Position numbers and translations under genes: made by a program
Shown: piece after piece, positions 1 through 7,798 of the stretch
How positions within the stretch are numbered: the stretch's first letter is position 1
Layout: every line of letters begins with the position of its first letter
Origin: an uncultured Acetatifactor sp.
GTDB taxonomy: Bacteria; Bacillota; Clostridia; Lachnospirales; Lachnospiraceae
NCBI GenBank assembly: GCA_910584375.1
Contig: CAJUAH010000018.1
Coordinates: 1-64,000, forward strand
Length of the DNA stretch: 64,000 nt
Direction: 5' to 3'
The notes under the pieces: model-generated
Databases searched by the model: none
Seen by the model: only the letters and a program-made list of their open reading frames with translations
What the model was told of the DNA's origin: nothing

Positions 1-183
1 GTAAGCGACTTGATTTTTTTAGCCACAAGTGTTACAAAAAAGCTTGACCACTACAAACCAAGGGCGGAAAGCCACACATAAGGGCGGACAGCCACACATC
101 CCATATGCGGAGCCAATGGAGCATACAGGAGAAATGATAGGTACGCTCAGCGAGATACAATAATTAGAAACGAGGTGGCGGTA
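1..183. other. Upstream non-coding region with a 20-bp tandem direct repeat
   Basis: No complete gene is seen here. A 20-base unit with core GGGCGGA(A/C)AGCC occurs twice back to back at 60-79 and 80-99, differing at one base. The period is close to two helical turns, which suits a dimeric regulator. It lies about 85 bases upstream of the LytTR regulator gene, so it may be a control site for it (inference). A weak hairpin-like segment containing CCATATGCGG follows at 101-118. Confidence 0.4.
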
Positions 184-906
184 TTGGTACGGATTGCCAT
201 ATGCGACGATGAGAGGGAAAACGTTACACTGCATGAGGAGATCATAAAGGACAGCCTGCAATCCTGCGGTATCGGTTATGAGATAACAACATACACATAC
301 AGCAGCAATCTTCTGGCTGATATAACGGAGGACGGATTCTTTTATGATCTGCTCCTGCTGGATATTGAAATGCCCGGTGTTACAGGTATGGAGCTTGCCG
401 GGAAGATCAAGCCGTTTCTGCCGAATATCAGGGTCATTTTCATAACCTCGCATATGGAATACGTGATTGACGCATTTGAATTGTCCGTTTTCCGCTATGT
501 GCCGAAAAACGATCTCGAGAAAAGGCTGAAAAATGCCGTGGCAGATGCGGCAAAACTGATCGAACTGGAGACGGGAAAGGAGTATATCGTCCAGGCGGCG
601 GGACGGATGGAGAAGATACCGTATAAGGATATTTTCTATATCCAGCGGGACGGCGGCAAAAATTCGGCAATATACGCAAGTGCGGGAATGTCTAAAGTCA
701 GGAAAAGTCTGCAGCAGGTATATGAGGAGCTTGCCGCGTCGGAGTTTATCTTTATAGACAGGGGCTGTATCGTCAATATCATACAGATTATGAAAGTAGC
801 TGACGGAACGGCTTTCCTCAAAAACGGTGAGACATTGCCGATCAGCCGCTCCCATTTACAGGAGGTCAAACAGCAGATCAACAGGTTTTGGGGGATGCAT
901 ATATGA
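184..906 (+). CDS. LytTR-family response regulator (AgrA/LytR-like)
   Basis: The 240-residue product has an N-terminal receiver domain with the acidic pair CDDE near the start and the phospho-acceptor Asp in LLLDIEMPG at about residue 60. A C-terminal LytTR DNA-binding domain follows from about residue 138 (FYIQRDGGK through ISRSHLQEV). I chose TTG at 184 because GAGGTGG at 172-178 sits five bases upstream; an in-frame GTG at 175 overlaps that site. The gene overlaps the next one, a GHKL kinase, by four bases (ATGA), so the pair is translationally coupled. The likely target is the ABC exporter operon downstream, where LytTR-style direct repeats occur. Family assignment is firm; the signal is unknown. 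Confidence 0.9.
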   Translation: MVRIAICDDERENVTLHEEIIKDSLQSCGIGYEITTYTYSSNLLADITEDGFFYDLLLLDIEMPGVTGMELAGKIKPFLPNIRVIFITSHMEYVIDAFELSVFRYVPKNDLEKRLKNAVADAAKLIELETGKEYIVQAAGRMEKIPYKDIFYIQRDGGKNSAIYASAGMSKVRKSLQQVYEELAASEFIFIDRGCIVNIIQIMKVADGTAFLKNGETLPISRSHLQEVKQQINRFWGMHI

Positions 907-2189
907 TGGGCTGGTATCAGATAATCTCATTTCTTTTTACAAACGGGCTGCGGATTTTCTTTGGTCTGTATCTTGTCATGGCCGTGTTGAAGGTACCCGG
1001 TGTCAGGAAGAGGGCGGGCGTCCTTTCTGCCTTTGGAGCCGTTTTTATAACCGCGCTGTCCTGCCTGGCTGTCCCGCAGATATATATTGCGGGCGTCGAG
1101 ATCATTATTCTGATGTTGATTATCCGGCGGTGGCTTGGCGCTGAACTGCGGATGCCGCTCTTTCTTATATTTTTCTACGAGATAGCGGTAGCCCTTTGGG
1201 AATTTATGATATCTGCCGGTTTGGGGATTCTGTTCCGGTCAGAGGTTTTTTTGGACAGCGATGCGCCGGAGTACATGGCGGCGGTCTGGATCGTCCGGGC
1301 GCTTACGGTCGGCATTGCGTTTCTGGCGGCCAAAGTCGGGCAGGGAAGAAACAGAAGTAGAAGTATATCCGCAGTTGCAGTCGCAGGCCTGTTCGGGGTG
1401 GTCTTTTTATCCGGGCAGAATATTATACCCATAGAAGAGGAACGGATGACAACGTGGATCATTTTTTCCATGCTGATCCTGGTGGCAGTCCTGTTTTTTT
1501 ACCTCAGCCGTCAGTATGAGATGGAGAAAAAAATAGCGTGTCTGGAGATAGAAAAAAATGCATTGCTGACACGGGATTACCAGATGCTGAAAAACACCTA
1601 TGCCGCCAATGCGAGGTTATTCCATGACTTTCACAACCACATAGAGGCACTGTACCGTTATCTGGAAAAAGACAGGACAGCGGAGGCGGTTCAGTATCTG
1701 GAAAGCCTGCGTTCGCCGATCGAGGCGGTCACGCAGCCTGTGTGGGTGGGGGATGAGGCGGTGGATTATCTGATTAACAGTAAGCGCACCCTTGCCCTTT
1801 CACGGGAAATACAAGTGAATTGCAATATTGAATTTCCGCAGCATACGAATATCCGTAGCGTTGACCTGGTGGCCATCTTGGGGAACCTGCTGGATAACGC
1901 TCTTGAGGCTGTAGAGGGCACAGAGGGAGATCTGCGTTTTATCCATCTGACTGTCCGCCGTATCCATGAAATGCTCATCATCAAGTTGGAGAACGGGTGC
2001 AAAACCGCCCCGGTCATGGCAGAGGGAGAGTTAAAGACCACAAAACAGGATACAGGCCTGCACGGTTGGGGACTCCAAAGCGTCCGTGCCACCGCGGAGC
2101 GCTACGACGGCGCAGTGGAAACGGAGTACGGAAATAACAGGTTCTGCACAGTCGTTACCTTATCCTATGAACCGATAAAGGCAGAATGA
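903..2189 (+). CDS. GHKL-type sensor histidine kinase (AgrC-like)
   Basis: The 428-residue product has about six hydrophobic segments in the first 200 residues. A cytoplasmic kinase core follows with the phospho-acceptor His in FHDFHNH (about residue 240), the N box LGNLLDNALEA (about 325) and the G box GWGLQSV near the C-terminus. This is the AgrC/ComD-like class that usually senses peptides. No agrB or agrD gene is visible beside it. The start at 903 is supported by GGGG at 891-894 and the ATGA overlap with the regulator's stop codon. It should phosphorylate the preceding LytTR regulator. Confidence 0.9.
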   Translation: MMGWYQIISFLFTNGLRIFFGLYLVMAVLKVPGVRKRAGVLSAFGAVFITALSCLAVPQIYIAGVEIIILMLIIRRWLGAELRMPLFLIFFYEIAVALWEFMISAGLGILFRSEVFLDSDAPEYMAAVWIVRALTVGIAFLAAKVGQGRNRSRSISAVAVAGLFGVVFLSGQNIIPIEEERMTTWIIFSMLILVAVLFFYLSRQYEMEKKIACLEIEKNALLTRDYQMLKNTYAANARLFHDFHNHIEALYRYLEKDRTAEAVQYLESLRSPIEAVTQPVWVGDEAVDYLINSKRTLALSREIQVNCNIEFPQHTNIRSVDLVAILGNLLDNALEAVEGTEGDLRFIHLTVRRIHEMLIIKLENGCKTAPVMAEGELKTTKQDTGLHGWGLQSVRATAERYDGAVETEYGNNRFCTVVTLSYEPIKAE

Positions 2190-2218
2190 ATATATTTTCC
2201 ATGAAAAAAAGCGATCCC

Positions 2219-2252
2219 CAAACAGGCTGCGCATATGGCGGTCTGTTTTTTT
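2219..2252 (+). terminator. Intrinsic terminator after the LytTR/GHKL pair
   Basis: An imperfect stem formed by AACAGGCTGC and GGCGGTCTGTT around a GCATAT loop is followed directly by a run of T. It separates the regulator pair from the exporter operon. Confidence 0.65.
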
Positions 2253-2284
2253 ATGGACAAAAAACAACCGTTTATGGACAAAAC
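2250..2284 (+). promoter_or_regulatory. Candidate LytTR binding site: two direct repeats, 21-bp period
   Basis: TTATGGACAA begins at 2251 and again at 2272, each followed by more A residues. A 21-base centre-to-centre spacing (two helical turns) is the arrangement known for AgrA/LytTR dimers. The repeats lie about 110 bases upstream of the first exporter gene and downstream of the LytTR regulator's own pair. The core GGACAAAA is shared with the repeats upstream of the third LytTR system at 23476-23520. Confidence 0.6.
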
Positions 2285-2361
2285 GGCATAGGCGCTGTCG
2301 GGGTAGTATTCTATAACTGTAGCCGAAAACTTATACAATAAACGAATAGGGAGGTAATCTT

Positions 2362-2541
2362 ATGCGTCATTTTTATTCTCGTTTAGTTCTTGGCAGCGTC
2401 TGGCTGGCGGCGGCGATCTTTAGCGCTGTGAGGGCGAATATATCTTTTGCTGCGTTATACGCTGTACTGGGTATCGTATTCCTGGGATCTGCATATGCAA
2501 TCTGGAAACAGAACAAAAAGGACAAAGACAATCGGAGGTAA
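2362..2541 (+). CDS. Small two-helix membrane protein, first gene of ABC exporter operon
   Basis: The 59-residue frame starts at ATG 2362 behind GGGAGG at 2349-2354. It contains two hydrophobic stretches (LVLGSVWLAAAIF and ALYAVLGIVFLG) and a very basic tail ending KQNKKDKDNRR. Its stop lies four bases before the ATPase start, and its last codons include the ribosome binding site (CGGAGG) of that gene, so the two are coupled. Small membrane proteins of this kind accompany peptide-export or immunity ABC systems. Its precise role is unknown. Confidence 0.7.
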   Translation: MRHFYSRLVLGSVWLAAAIFSAVRANISFAALYAVLGIVFLGSAYAIWKQNKKDKDNRR

Positions 2542-2545
2542 CGCA

Positions 2546-3346
2546 ATGGACAGCTCAAAACTTCTTGTTCTCAAAAATCTAAGCGTATGGTACACGCAGG
2601 GGAAACCTGTCCTCGACAATTTTTCCATGGAGCTTAACACAAATGAGGTTGTCGGGCTGATCGGATTGAACGGAGCGGGCAAGACGACCTTTATCAAAAC
2701 GCTTTCCGGCCTGCTTGGCAGTTTCCGGGTTGAGACTGCCCTGTGGCAGGATAAACCACTCCTGTTCCGTGACAGAGAATCTATACCGACGAGCGATAAG
2801 ATTTTCCAATTCCTGCCCGTCACACGTCGCGTAAGTGGGTGCCACGCGACGGGCAGGAAGGAAAATCTAACCGCTCGTGAGTATAAGAAAGAACGGTATG
2901 TCGTCTTCGCCGAAGACCGATCCTTCCAGTTTTTTACATTTCGTGAGTACATTTCCTATGTGGGAGCCTCTTACGGTAAAAAGCTGTCTGGCATAGAAGA
3001 TCTGGTGCGTGGATTTCATTTTGAGGAATACACGGATGTCCTGCTGAAAGAGCTGTCAACGGGCAATCTGAAAAAGGCTTATCTGATCACCGCTTTTGCC
3101 CTGAAACCCAAGCTGCTCCTGCTGGATGAGCCTGTGAACGGACTGGATTTTCAAAGCACCGAATACCTGTATCAGCAGATAGGCGGCTACCGGCAGTACG
3201 GCACAGTCCTTTTTTCTTCACATATCCTTGAAAGCATCTGTCTGACTTCCGACCGGGTGCTGGTGCTGGAGCAGGGACAGATAAAAAAGTGTTATGTGGG
3301 GCAGGAGATTGAAACAGGAAAAATCCGGGAGGCGTTGAAAGTTTGA
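2546..3346 (+). CDS. ABC transporter ATP-binding protein with an in-frame palindromic insert
   Basis: The 266-residue product has Walker A (GLNGAGKTT, about residues 39-47), a signature-like LSTGNLKKA at about residue 170, Walker B with the catalytic Glu (LLLLDEP, about 190-196) and a switch His (SSHILES). Between Walker A and the Q-loop region, about 33 extra residues (roughly 78-112) are encoded by a palindromic DNA element at about 2782-2885. The flanking protein (FRDRE, then RYVVFAEDRSFQ) reads as one normal ATPase if the insert is removed. The insert is in frame, so the gene may still be functional. ATG 2546 follows GGAGG closely. The partner permease is the next gene. Confidence 0.88.
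   Translation: MDSSKLLVLKNLSVWYTQGKPVLDNFSMELNTNEVVGLIGLNGAGKTTFIKTLSGLLGSFRVETALWQDKPLLFRDRESIPTSDKIFQFLPVTRRVSGCHATGRKENLTAREYKKERYVVFAEDRSFQFFTFREYISYVGASYGKKLSGIEDLVRGFHFEEYTDVLLKELSTGNLKKAYLITAFALKPKLLLLDEPVNGLDFQSTEYLYQQIGGYRQYGTVLFSSHILESICLTSDRVLVLEQGQIKKCYVGQEIETGKIREALKV
2782..2885. mobile_element. Palindromic element inserted in frame in the ABC ATPase gene
   Basis: The left arm (2789-2821) and right arm (2848-2878) are inverted repeats of about 31 bases, sharing ACGAGCG, AGATTTTCC and TTCCTGCCCGTC with a few mismatches. A second inner stem, CGTCGCGT with ACGCGACG, closes the middle. TATA occurs at both outer edges (2782-2785 and 2882-2885), which could be a target duplication. 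The net insert is a multiple of three, because the ATPase reading frame continues on both sides. No transposase is present, so this is a MITE- or REP-like passenger element. Confidence 0.75.
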
Positions 3347-3408
3347 CGGTAAACTTTCAAACTCTTTATTGGTACAGTATCGCAGGCAGGCTTGCGATAT
3401 GCGGGGGT

Positions 3409-4644
3409 ATGGGAATGAATATACTGAAAGCTTTATCGAAACAACTTTTTGGCGCAAAATATGAGCGCGTCATAAAAAGCATGGTTGTCTGTCTGGTATT
3501 GTATCTTGCTGTCAGCGCCGCAGGGATTCGCATGGAGATTGCGCCGTCCATTCTTTTTTTGACCGCCACGGCTTTTTCCGCGGGTATCATGTGGCAGGCA
3601 CTTCATTCTTCGGGGAATGCGGAGCGCATGACCGGGCTGTTTATGCTGCCGTTTACAAACAGGGGGATGACCTTTTCGGTGGTACTGGCCTTTGCCGGGT
3701 ATACGCTGATTACAAAGACATTTCCCGTGCTGGCTTTGTTCTTTGCCGTGCATAAATGGAGCCTGTTGCAGACAGGGACGGCTCTGCTCTGTGCCTGCAA
3801 CGGATGTTTCATGGCTGCGGCATGGTATGCCGTGGCAAATGGAGCTTTGCGTCATAAGAAACGGATGCTCTATGCGGTTATATGGTGTGTGGGAATGATT
3901 CTGGCCATATTCTATGTGCGGGAGATTACATTTTTTGCAATGATTGTATTTACGAGCCTGCTTGTTTCTGTTTTGATACTGCTTATGGCGGACGCTTATG
4001 TGTTTTACCGCCCGGTATCCGCGAGACATCTTATCAGGCGCGCCAAAGGGACAGGGAGCATACTTTTGTATCTGCTGCGCTATCTGATAACAAATAAAAA
4101 TTATCTCATGAACACTGTCGGCCTGTGCGTAATCGGTGGTATTCTGCCGATGTTATTGGGCCAGTTTGAGGGAGTAAATGTGATGCCGCTGGGGTTTGCC
4201 ATCCTTTGCCTGAACACCCCGATCTGCATATTGCTGTCCTGCGATCCCGATCTGGAGCAGGCAGTCAGGGTACTTCCTGGACAGGCAGGGCGCTTTTGTA
4301 TGCGCTACAGTTTTTTTATCTTTTCCGTCAATATGGCAGTGAGCAGCGTGTATCTGGCGGCCTGGCAGATTCAGCATGGCGGTGTGGGCGGCATGGAAAT
4401 AATGGCTGCGGTGCTGATCGCGCTGCAAAGCGCAATTCTGTCTGTTTTGTTGGAGTGGTTTCACCCGATCCGTAGCTGGAAGATTGAAAATGATCTGTGG
4501 CACCATCCGCGAAAATATATCGTGCCGTTTATCATGCTGCTGTTTGCGGGGCTAATCGGTATGTGGCCCGAGAGTATATGGGTTTTGCTCTGTGTCGTTA
4601 TAGCTGAAATTATAAGTTTATCGCTAATTACAAGGAGGATATAG
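3409..4644 (+). CDS. Multi-spanning ABC transporter permease
   Basis: The 411-residue protein is almost entirely hydrophobic with about ten to twelve predicted membrane segments and only short loops, fitting the integral membrane partner of the preceding ATPase. I chose ATG 3409 (GGGGG upstream at 3403-3407) over the in-frame TTG at 3343, which overlaps the ATPase stop; ATG 3415 is also possible. No substrate-specific motif was recognised. By context it forms a LytTR-controlled exporter, perhaps for a peptide or for self-protection (inference). Confidence 0.75.
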   Translation: MGMNILKALSKQLFGAKYERVIKSMVVCLVLYLAVSAAGIRMEIAPSILFLTATAFSAGIMWQALHSSGNAERMTGLFMLPFTNRGMTFSVVLAFAGYTLITKTFPVLALFFAVHKWSLLQTGTALLCACNGCFMAAAWYAVANGALRHKKRMLYAVIWCVGMILAIFYVREITFFAMIVFTSLLVSVLILLMADAYVFYRPVSARHLIRRAKGTGSILLYLLRYLITNKNYLMNTVGLCVIGGILPMLLGQFEGVNVMPLGFAILCLNTPICILLSCDPDLEQAVRVLPGQAGRFCMRYSFFIFSVNMAVSSVYLAAWQIQHGGVGGMEIMAAVLIALQSAILSVLLEWFHPIRSWKIENDLWHHPRKYIVPFIMLLFAGLIGMWPESIWVLLCVVIAEIISLSLITRRI

Positions 4645-4648
4645 TATC

Positions 4649-4870
4649 ATGAAAAATACAAAACACTGTCCTAAATGCAGCTCACAAAATATTGTCCGTG
4701 TTCCCGATCACCCAAACCGTCATGCCAGTGGAAACAATATTTATACATCAACCTTTACATTGGTTAAAAAGATCCCGGTCATCCGTTATGTCTGCTGTGA
4801 CTGCGGCTATGTGGAGAACTGGGTAGAAACGCAGAGGGAACGCGACGAGATCAGGCGCGCGTTCGGATAA
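4649..4870 (+). CDS. Small zinc-ribbon protein
   Basis: This 73-residue protein has two CxxC knuckles, CPKC near residue 8 and CCDC near residue 50, separated by a basic stretch, the pattern of a zinc ribbon. ATG 4649 follows AAGGAGGAT and lies only four bases after the permease stop, so it is the last gene of the exporter operon. Its function is unknown; small zinc ribbons of this type bind nucleic acid or protein partners. Confidence 0.65.
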   Translation: MKNTKHCPKCSSQNIVRVPDHPNRHASGNNIYTSTFTLVKKIPVIRYVCCDCGYVENWVETQRERDEIRRAFG

Positions 4871-4880
4871 ATGTATGAAA

Positions 4881-4925
4881 AATGCCGCTGTGGCCCGGCG
4901 CCATATGCGGCTTTCTGTTATTTTG
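4881..4925 (+). terminator. Terminator hairpin after the exporter operon
   Basis: GCCGC at 4884-4888 pairs with GCGGC at 4907-4911, with an inner TGG/CCA pairing. The hairpin is followed by CTTTCTGTTATTTT. Confidence 0.55.
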
Positions 4926-4951
4926 ATGCAAAAAGGGCCATGTTAATTTGC

Positions 4952-4985
4952 GTTGCTTGTGGCAACGGGCAGTCTTTTCTATAAT
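4952..4985 (+). promoter_or_regulatory. Promoter with overlapping inverted-repeat operator
   Basis: TTGTGG (4957-4962) and TATAAT (4980-4985) are separated by 17 bases. GTTGC at 4952-4956 and GCAAC at 4962-4966 form a perfect inverted repeat over the -35 box. The downstream gene is an XRE repressor, so autorepression is the simplest reading. Confidence 0.65.
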
Positions 4986-5018
4986 AGTGGTAACAACTAA
5001 AAAAGGAGGATACCTTTA

Positions 5019-5528
5019 ATGCTTAATGAAAATTTGAAAACAATCAGAAAATCAAAAGGGCTTTCGCAGCAGGAGCTTGCCGTCCAGCTGAACGTGGTGC
5101 GACAGACAGTTTCCAAGTGGGAGCAGGGCTTGTCAGTTCCTGATTCCGATATGTTGATTTCCATATCGGAAGTGCTTGAAACATCCGTAAGTACTTTACT
5201 TGGGGAAAATGTTGTTGAGTCGAAAGCGGATGACTTAAAGGCGATTTCTGCAAAACTGGAGGTGATAAATTTGCAGCTTGCACAGAGAAAAACTACAAGA
5301 AAAAAGATTATACAATGGTTTCTTATCTCATTATGCGTCGTCATAGCAGCAATTTTTGCAATCTTGTGGGCGTTGGAAAGTTTTTACCTGGGCTGGGATT
5401 ACAGTGATCCTGAAACCGCCGTTCTCGGAGTGGCATTTCACTCATTTGAATGGCTGTTTGTCAGAGTAGCGCCGATTGTCTATATTGGCGCAGTTATTGG
5501 AATTTTCCTGACACGGAAGAAAGAATAA
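5019..5528 (+). CDS. XRE-family HTH regulator with C-terminal membrane segments
   Basis: The first 60 residues of this 169-residue protein are a classical Cro/CI helix-turn-helix (KGLSQQELAVQLNV, RQTVSKWEQG, PDSDMLISISEVL). A linker follows, then two hydrophobic segments (IIQWFLISLCVVIAAIFAI and a C-terminal one), ending in basic residues. Membrane-tethered XRE proteins of this layout are common in Firmicutes. ATG 5019 follows AAGGAGGAT, and a clear promoter with an operator-like inverted repeat lies upstream. Target genes beyond itself are unknown. Confidence 0.85.
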   Translation: MLNENLKTIRKSKGLSQQELAVQLNVVRQTVSKWEQGLSVPDSDMLISISEVLETSVSTLLGENVVESKADDLKAISAKLEVINLQLAQRKTTRKKIIQWFLISLCVVIAAIFAILWALESFYLGWDYSDPETAVLGVAFHSFEWLFVRVAPIVYIGAVIGIFLTRKKE

Positions 5529-5902
5529 AACCAATATGCAGTGGTTTGCCATGCTTTCACTCAATTTCAATATTGAATCTCGGACTGTGTGCGTATATAA
5601 TATAAGATAATATTTCCTCTTATTCGGCATGGAGGGAGACGATATGAGTGTAAGTTATAAGAATCTATGAAAAAGAAAGGCATTGCTGTTGCCGCGAATA
5701 TCAGCACATACACGGTCAACAAGTTAAATTATGGAAGCGTCGTCTCGCATCCTCCCCGGAGGCCTGATACCGACGCACTTTGCGGAAGTGAAAGTCCGCA
5801 AGGAAACCATGCTGGATAAGACGGCAAAAGTTGTCAAGGCCAGAATGGCCGGAGGAATTTATTCTGACTATCGTTGAAGTATTGTTTATCAGGGGTGAGA
5901 AA
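5529..5902. other. Gene-poor stretch with degraded sequence
   Basis: Apart from the HTH remnant at 5644-5737, no intact gene is seen. A short hairpin (TGCGGAAGTGAAAGTCCGCA at about 5778-5797) lies in sequence that looks decayed. The stretch ends at the ribosome binding site of the broken DUF1016 gene. Confidence 0.5.
5644..5737 (+). pseudogene. XRE helix-turn-helix gene remnant
   Basis: GGGAGACGAT precedes ATG 5644, which encodes MSVSYKNL and then a stop. In another frame the sequence resumes with AVAANISTYTVNKLNYG, matching helix 2-3 of the small XRE proteins that normally begin MSVSYKNLW. The middle is deleted and the C-terminal half is missing. Confidence 0.55.
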
Positions 5903-6933
5903 ATGGCAGAGTTCGCAAATTTATTTGAAAAATCAAAGCTCCTTATCGATAACGCCAGAGGAACTATAGGCGTTTTGGTTAATCCCGTAACGGTATATAC
6001 CAGCTTTTTGTTAGGGAAATATATGGTTGAGGAAGAACAGCAGGGATCCAATAGGGCAAAATACGGAGCTAAATTTATCTGGTATATCGTGACCGCGATG
6101 AGGCAATTATCCAATTGCCGATTGGACAATTGAAACTGATGCAGGAGAACGGAATTGTTCAATCGCCGATTGGACAATTGGGCATTGACCGTCAGAATTT
6201 CCCGTTCCGGCTGAGTTGGACACACTATCAGGTTCTTATGACGATTGAGAATCCTGAAGAACGCAGCTTTTATGAGCAGGCTGCAATAAGTGAAACCTGG
6301 AATGTGCAAACTTTGAAACGTCAATATCATTCCAGCCTGTATGAAAGGCTGGCGTTGAGCAGGGACAAAGACGCTGTCATGGCGATGACCAGAGAAGGCG
6401 CAACGCCGTATCGTCCGGCAGATATTTTGAAATCGCCCTATGTTCTGGAATTTGCTGGTCTGGATGATAAGAGCGGGTATCATGAGAATGACCTTGAATC
6501 TGCTGTGCTGAACAAAATGCAGGATTTTCTGCTTGAGATGGGAAAAGGTTTCCTATTTGAAAAAAGGCAGCGCAGGTTTACCTTTAACGATAAAAATTTC
6601 TATTGTGACCTGGTTCTATATAACCGTTTCCTGCGCTGCTATGTTTTGATTGATTTCAAGGTGGACGAGCTGACACATCAGGATCTTGGCCAGATGCAGA
6701 TGTATGTGAACTATTATGACCGTTACGAAATCGTAGAGGGTGAAAATCCGATGATTGGCATTCTGATGTGTAAGCAGAGCGATGAAGCGCTGGTAGAACT
6801 TACGCTCCCCAAAGATGCGAATATCTATGCACGGGAGTATAAGCTGTATTTGCCGGACAAGAAATTGCTGCAGGCAAAATTGCGGCAGTGGCTGGAGGAA
6901 ACCGAGGCATCTGTTTCTGAACAGGTGAGGTGA
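5903..6933 (+). pseudogene. DUF1016 (YhcG-type) PDDEXK nuclease gene, disrupted by deletion and frameshift
   Basis: The N-terminal part (5903-6133) encodes the start of a DUF1016 protein (ARGTIGVLVNPVTVYTSFLLGKYM) but shifts frame after AKYGAKF. The rest continues in another frame from about 6073 to 6933 with the DUF1016 C-terminal nuclease domain: FRLSWTHYQVLM, ERLALSRDKDAVM, and the PDDEXK core around YCDLVLYN and LIDFK. Roughly 55-60 residues of the helical N-domain are missing at the junction. Two near-repeats of a unit encoding PIGQL (about 6117-6132 and 6165-6180) lie just after it. The nuclease half could still be translated, but the full protein cannot be made. Confidence 0.8.
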
Positions 6934-6968
6934 TTAGTGCTTTCAAATTGATGGAATGGATGGGATGT

Positions 6969-7703
6969 ATGCGCTATTATCAGTGTGAAAAATATCCAAT
7001 CGAGTTCGTATTGTCAGAAAATGTTGATAAGCATTTTGCTCCCCATAACCATGTAGGTCACTATGTCATATCCGCGGTCATACAGGGAGAGATTACCATT
7101 TGTCTGGAGAGCAGGAAATTGGCATGCCATAGGGGGGATGTGTTTACCGTTCCTCCTTATGCCGTGCATTCGGTGCGCCAGGCAAAGGATGCGCGTTTGC
7201 TGTCCATATGTATAGGAACAGATTTTGTCGCGGAGACGGATGGTGAAACGGCAGAGGGGATCCTCCGAGGTCTGTTAGGGGAGGCAGTGGAACTGGGGAC
7301 TTTGGAAAAAGCGCAGAAAGAAAAACTGCTGAAAGCGGTACAGACGGTTTTCCGTGTTCGGGATATATGTGGGAAAAAGATGGATCCGGGTATAAAAATT
7401 CTTGTCGATAGGATTATCGGCAACCCGGAATATGAACTGTCCGTAGAAACGCTGGCGGCGGATATTTTTGTCAGCAAATACTATCTCATACGGAAATTCA
7501 AACGAAACGTGGGGATGACGCCGCATCAGTTCCGTATCCAGAACCGTATACGGAAAGCGCAGCGCCTTTTTGATACGGAAAAAGCAGTCAGCGGGGTTGC
7601 GGCAGAAATGGGATTTTATGACCAGAGCCATTTTGATAAGGCTTTTCAGAAGATAGTCGGAATTTCGCCATCAGAGTATGTTGGCTCTAAGAGGATAATT
7701 TAG
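6969..7703 (+). CDS. AraC-family transcriptional regulator with cupin sensor domain
   Basis: The 244-residue product has an N-terminal cupin-like sensor (FAPHNHVGHYVISAVIQGE, HRGDVFTVPPYAVHSV) and a C-terminal double HTH (VETLAADIFVSKYYLIRKFKRNVGMTP, VAAEMGFYDQSHFDKAF). The start is placed at ATG 6969 after GGATGGGA; in-frame ATG codons at 6951 and 6957 and a GTG at 6930 are alternatives. It is followed by a small cupin gene in the same direction, a plausible target. The ligand is unknown. Confidence 0.88.
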   Translation: MRYYQCEKYPIEFVLSENVDKHFAPHNHVGHYVISAVIQGEITICLESRKLACHRGDVFTVPPYAVHSVRQAKDARLLSICIGTDFVAETDGETAEGILRGLLGEAVELGTLEKAQKEKLLKAVQTVFRVRDICGKKMDPGIKILVDRIIGNPEYELSVETLAADIFVSKYYLIRKFKRNVGMTPHQFRIQNRIRKAQRLFDTEKAVSGVAAEMGFYDQSHFDKAFQKIVGISPSEYVGSKRII

Positions 7704-7798
7704 CAGTCTACATAGGGCAATTTTTTACAAGACGGGCCAGCCTCTGATCCGTATAATCGAATTGTAAGAAAAATCACATACTTTATCGGAGGCGTTAG

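Noticed and set aside
1..174. AgrD-like peptide gene before the first LytTR pair
   Set aside because: Only very short frames (9-10 codons) exist after the AGGAG at about 127; none has an AgrD-like charged tail, and no AgrB gene is present.
19..855. 278-codon minus-strand frame opposite the first LytTR regulator
   Set aside because: The plus strand encodes a clear receiver-LytTR protein over the same bases; the minus frame has no recognisable domain and no ribosome binding site.
5750..5900. Possible group II intron end or other structured RNA
   Set aside because: A small hairpin is present, but no domain V consensus or intron-encoded protein could be seen.
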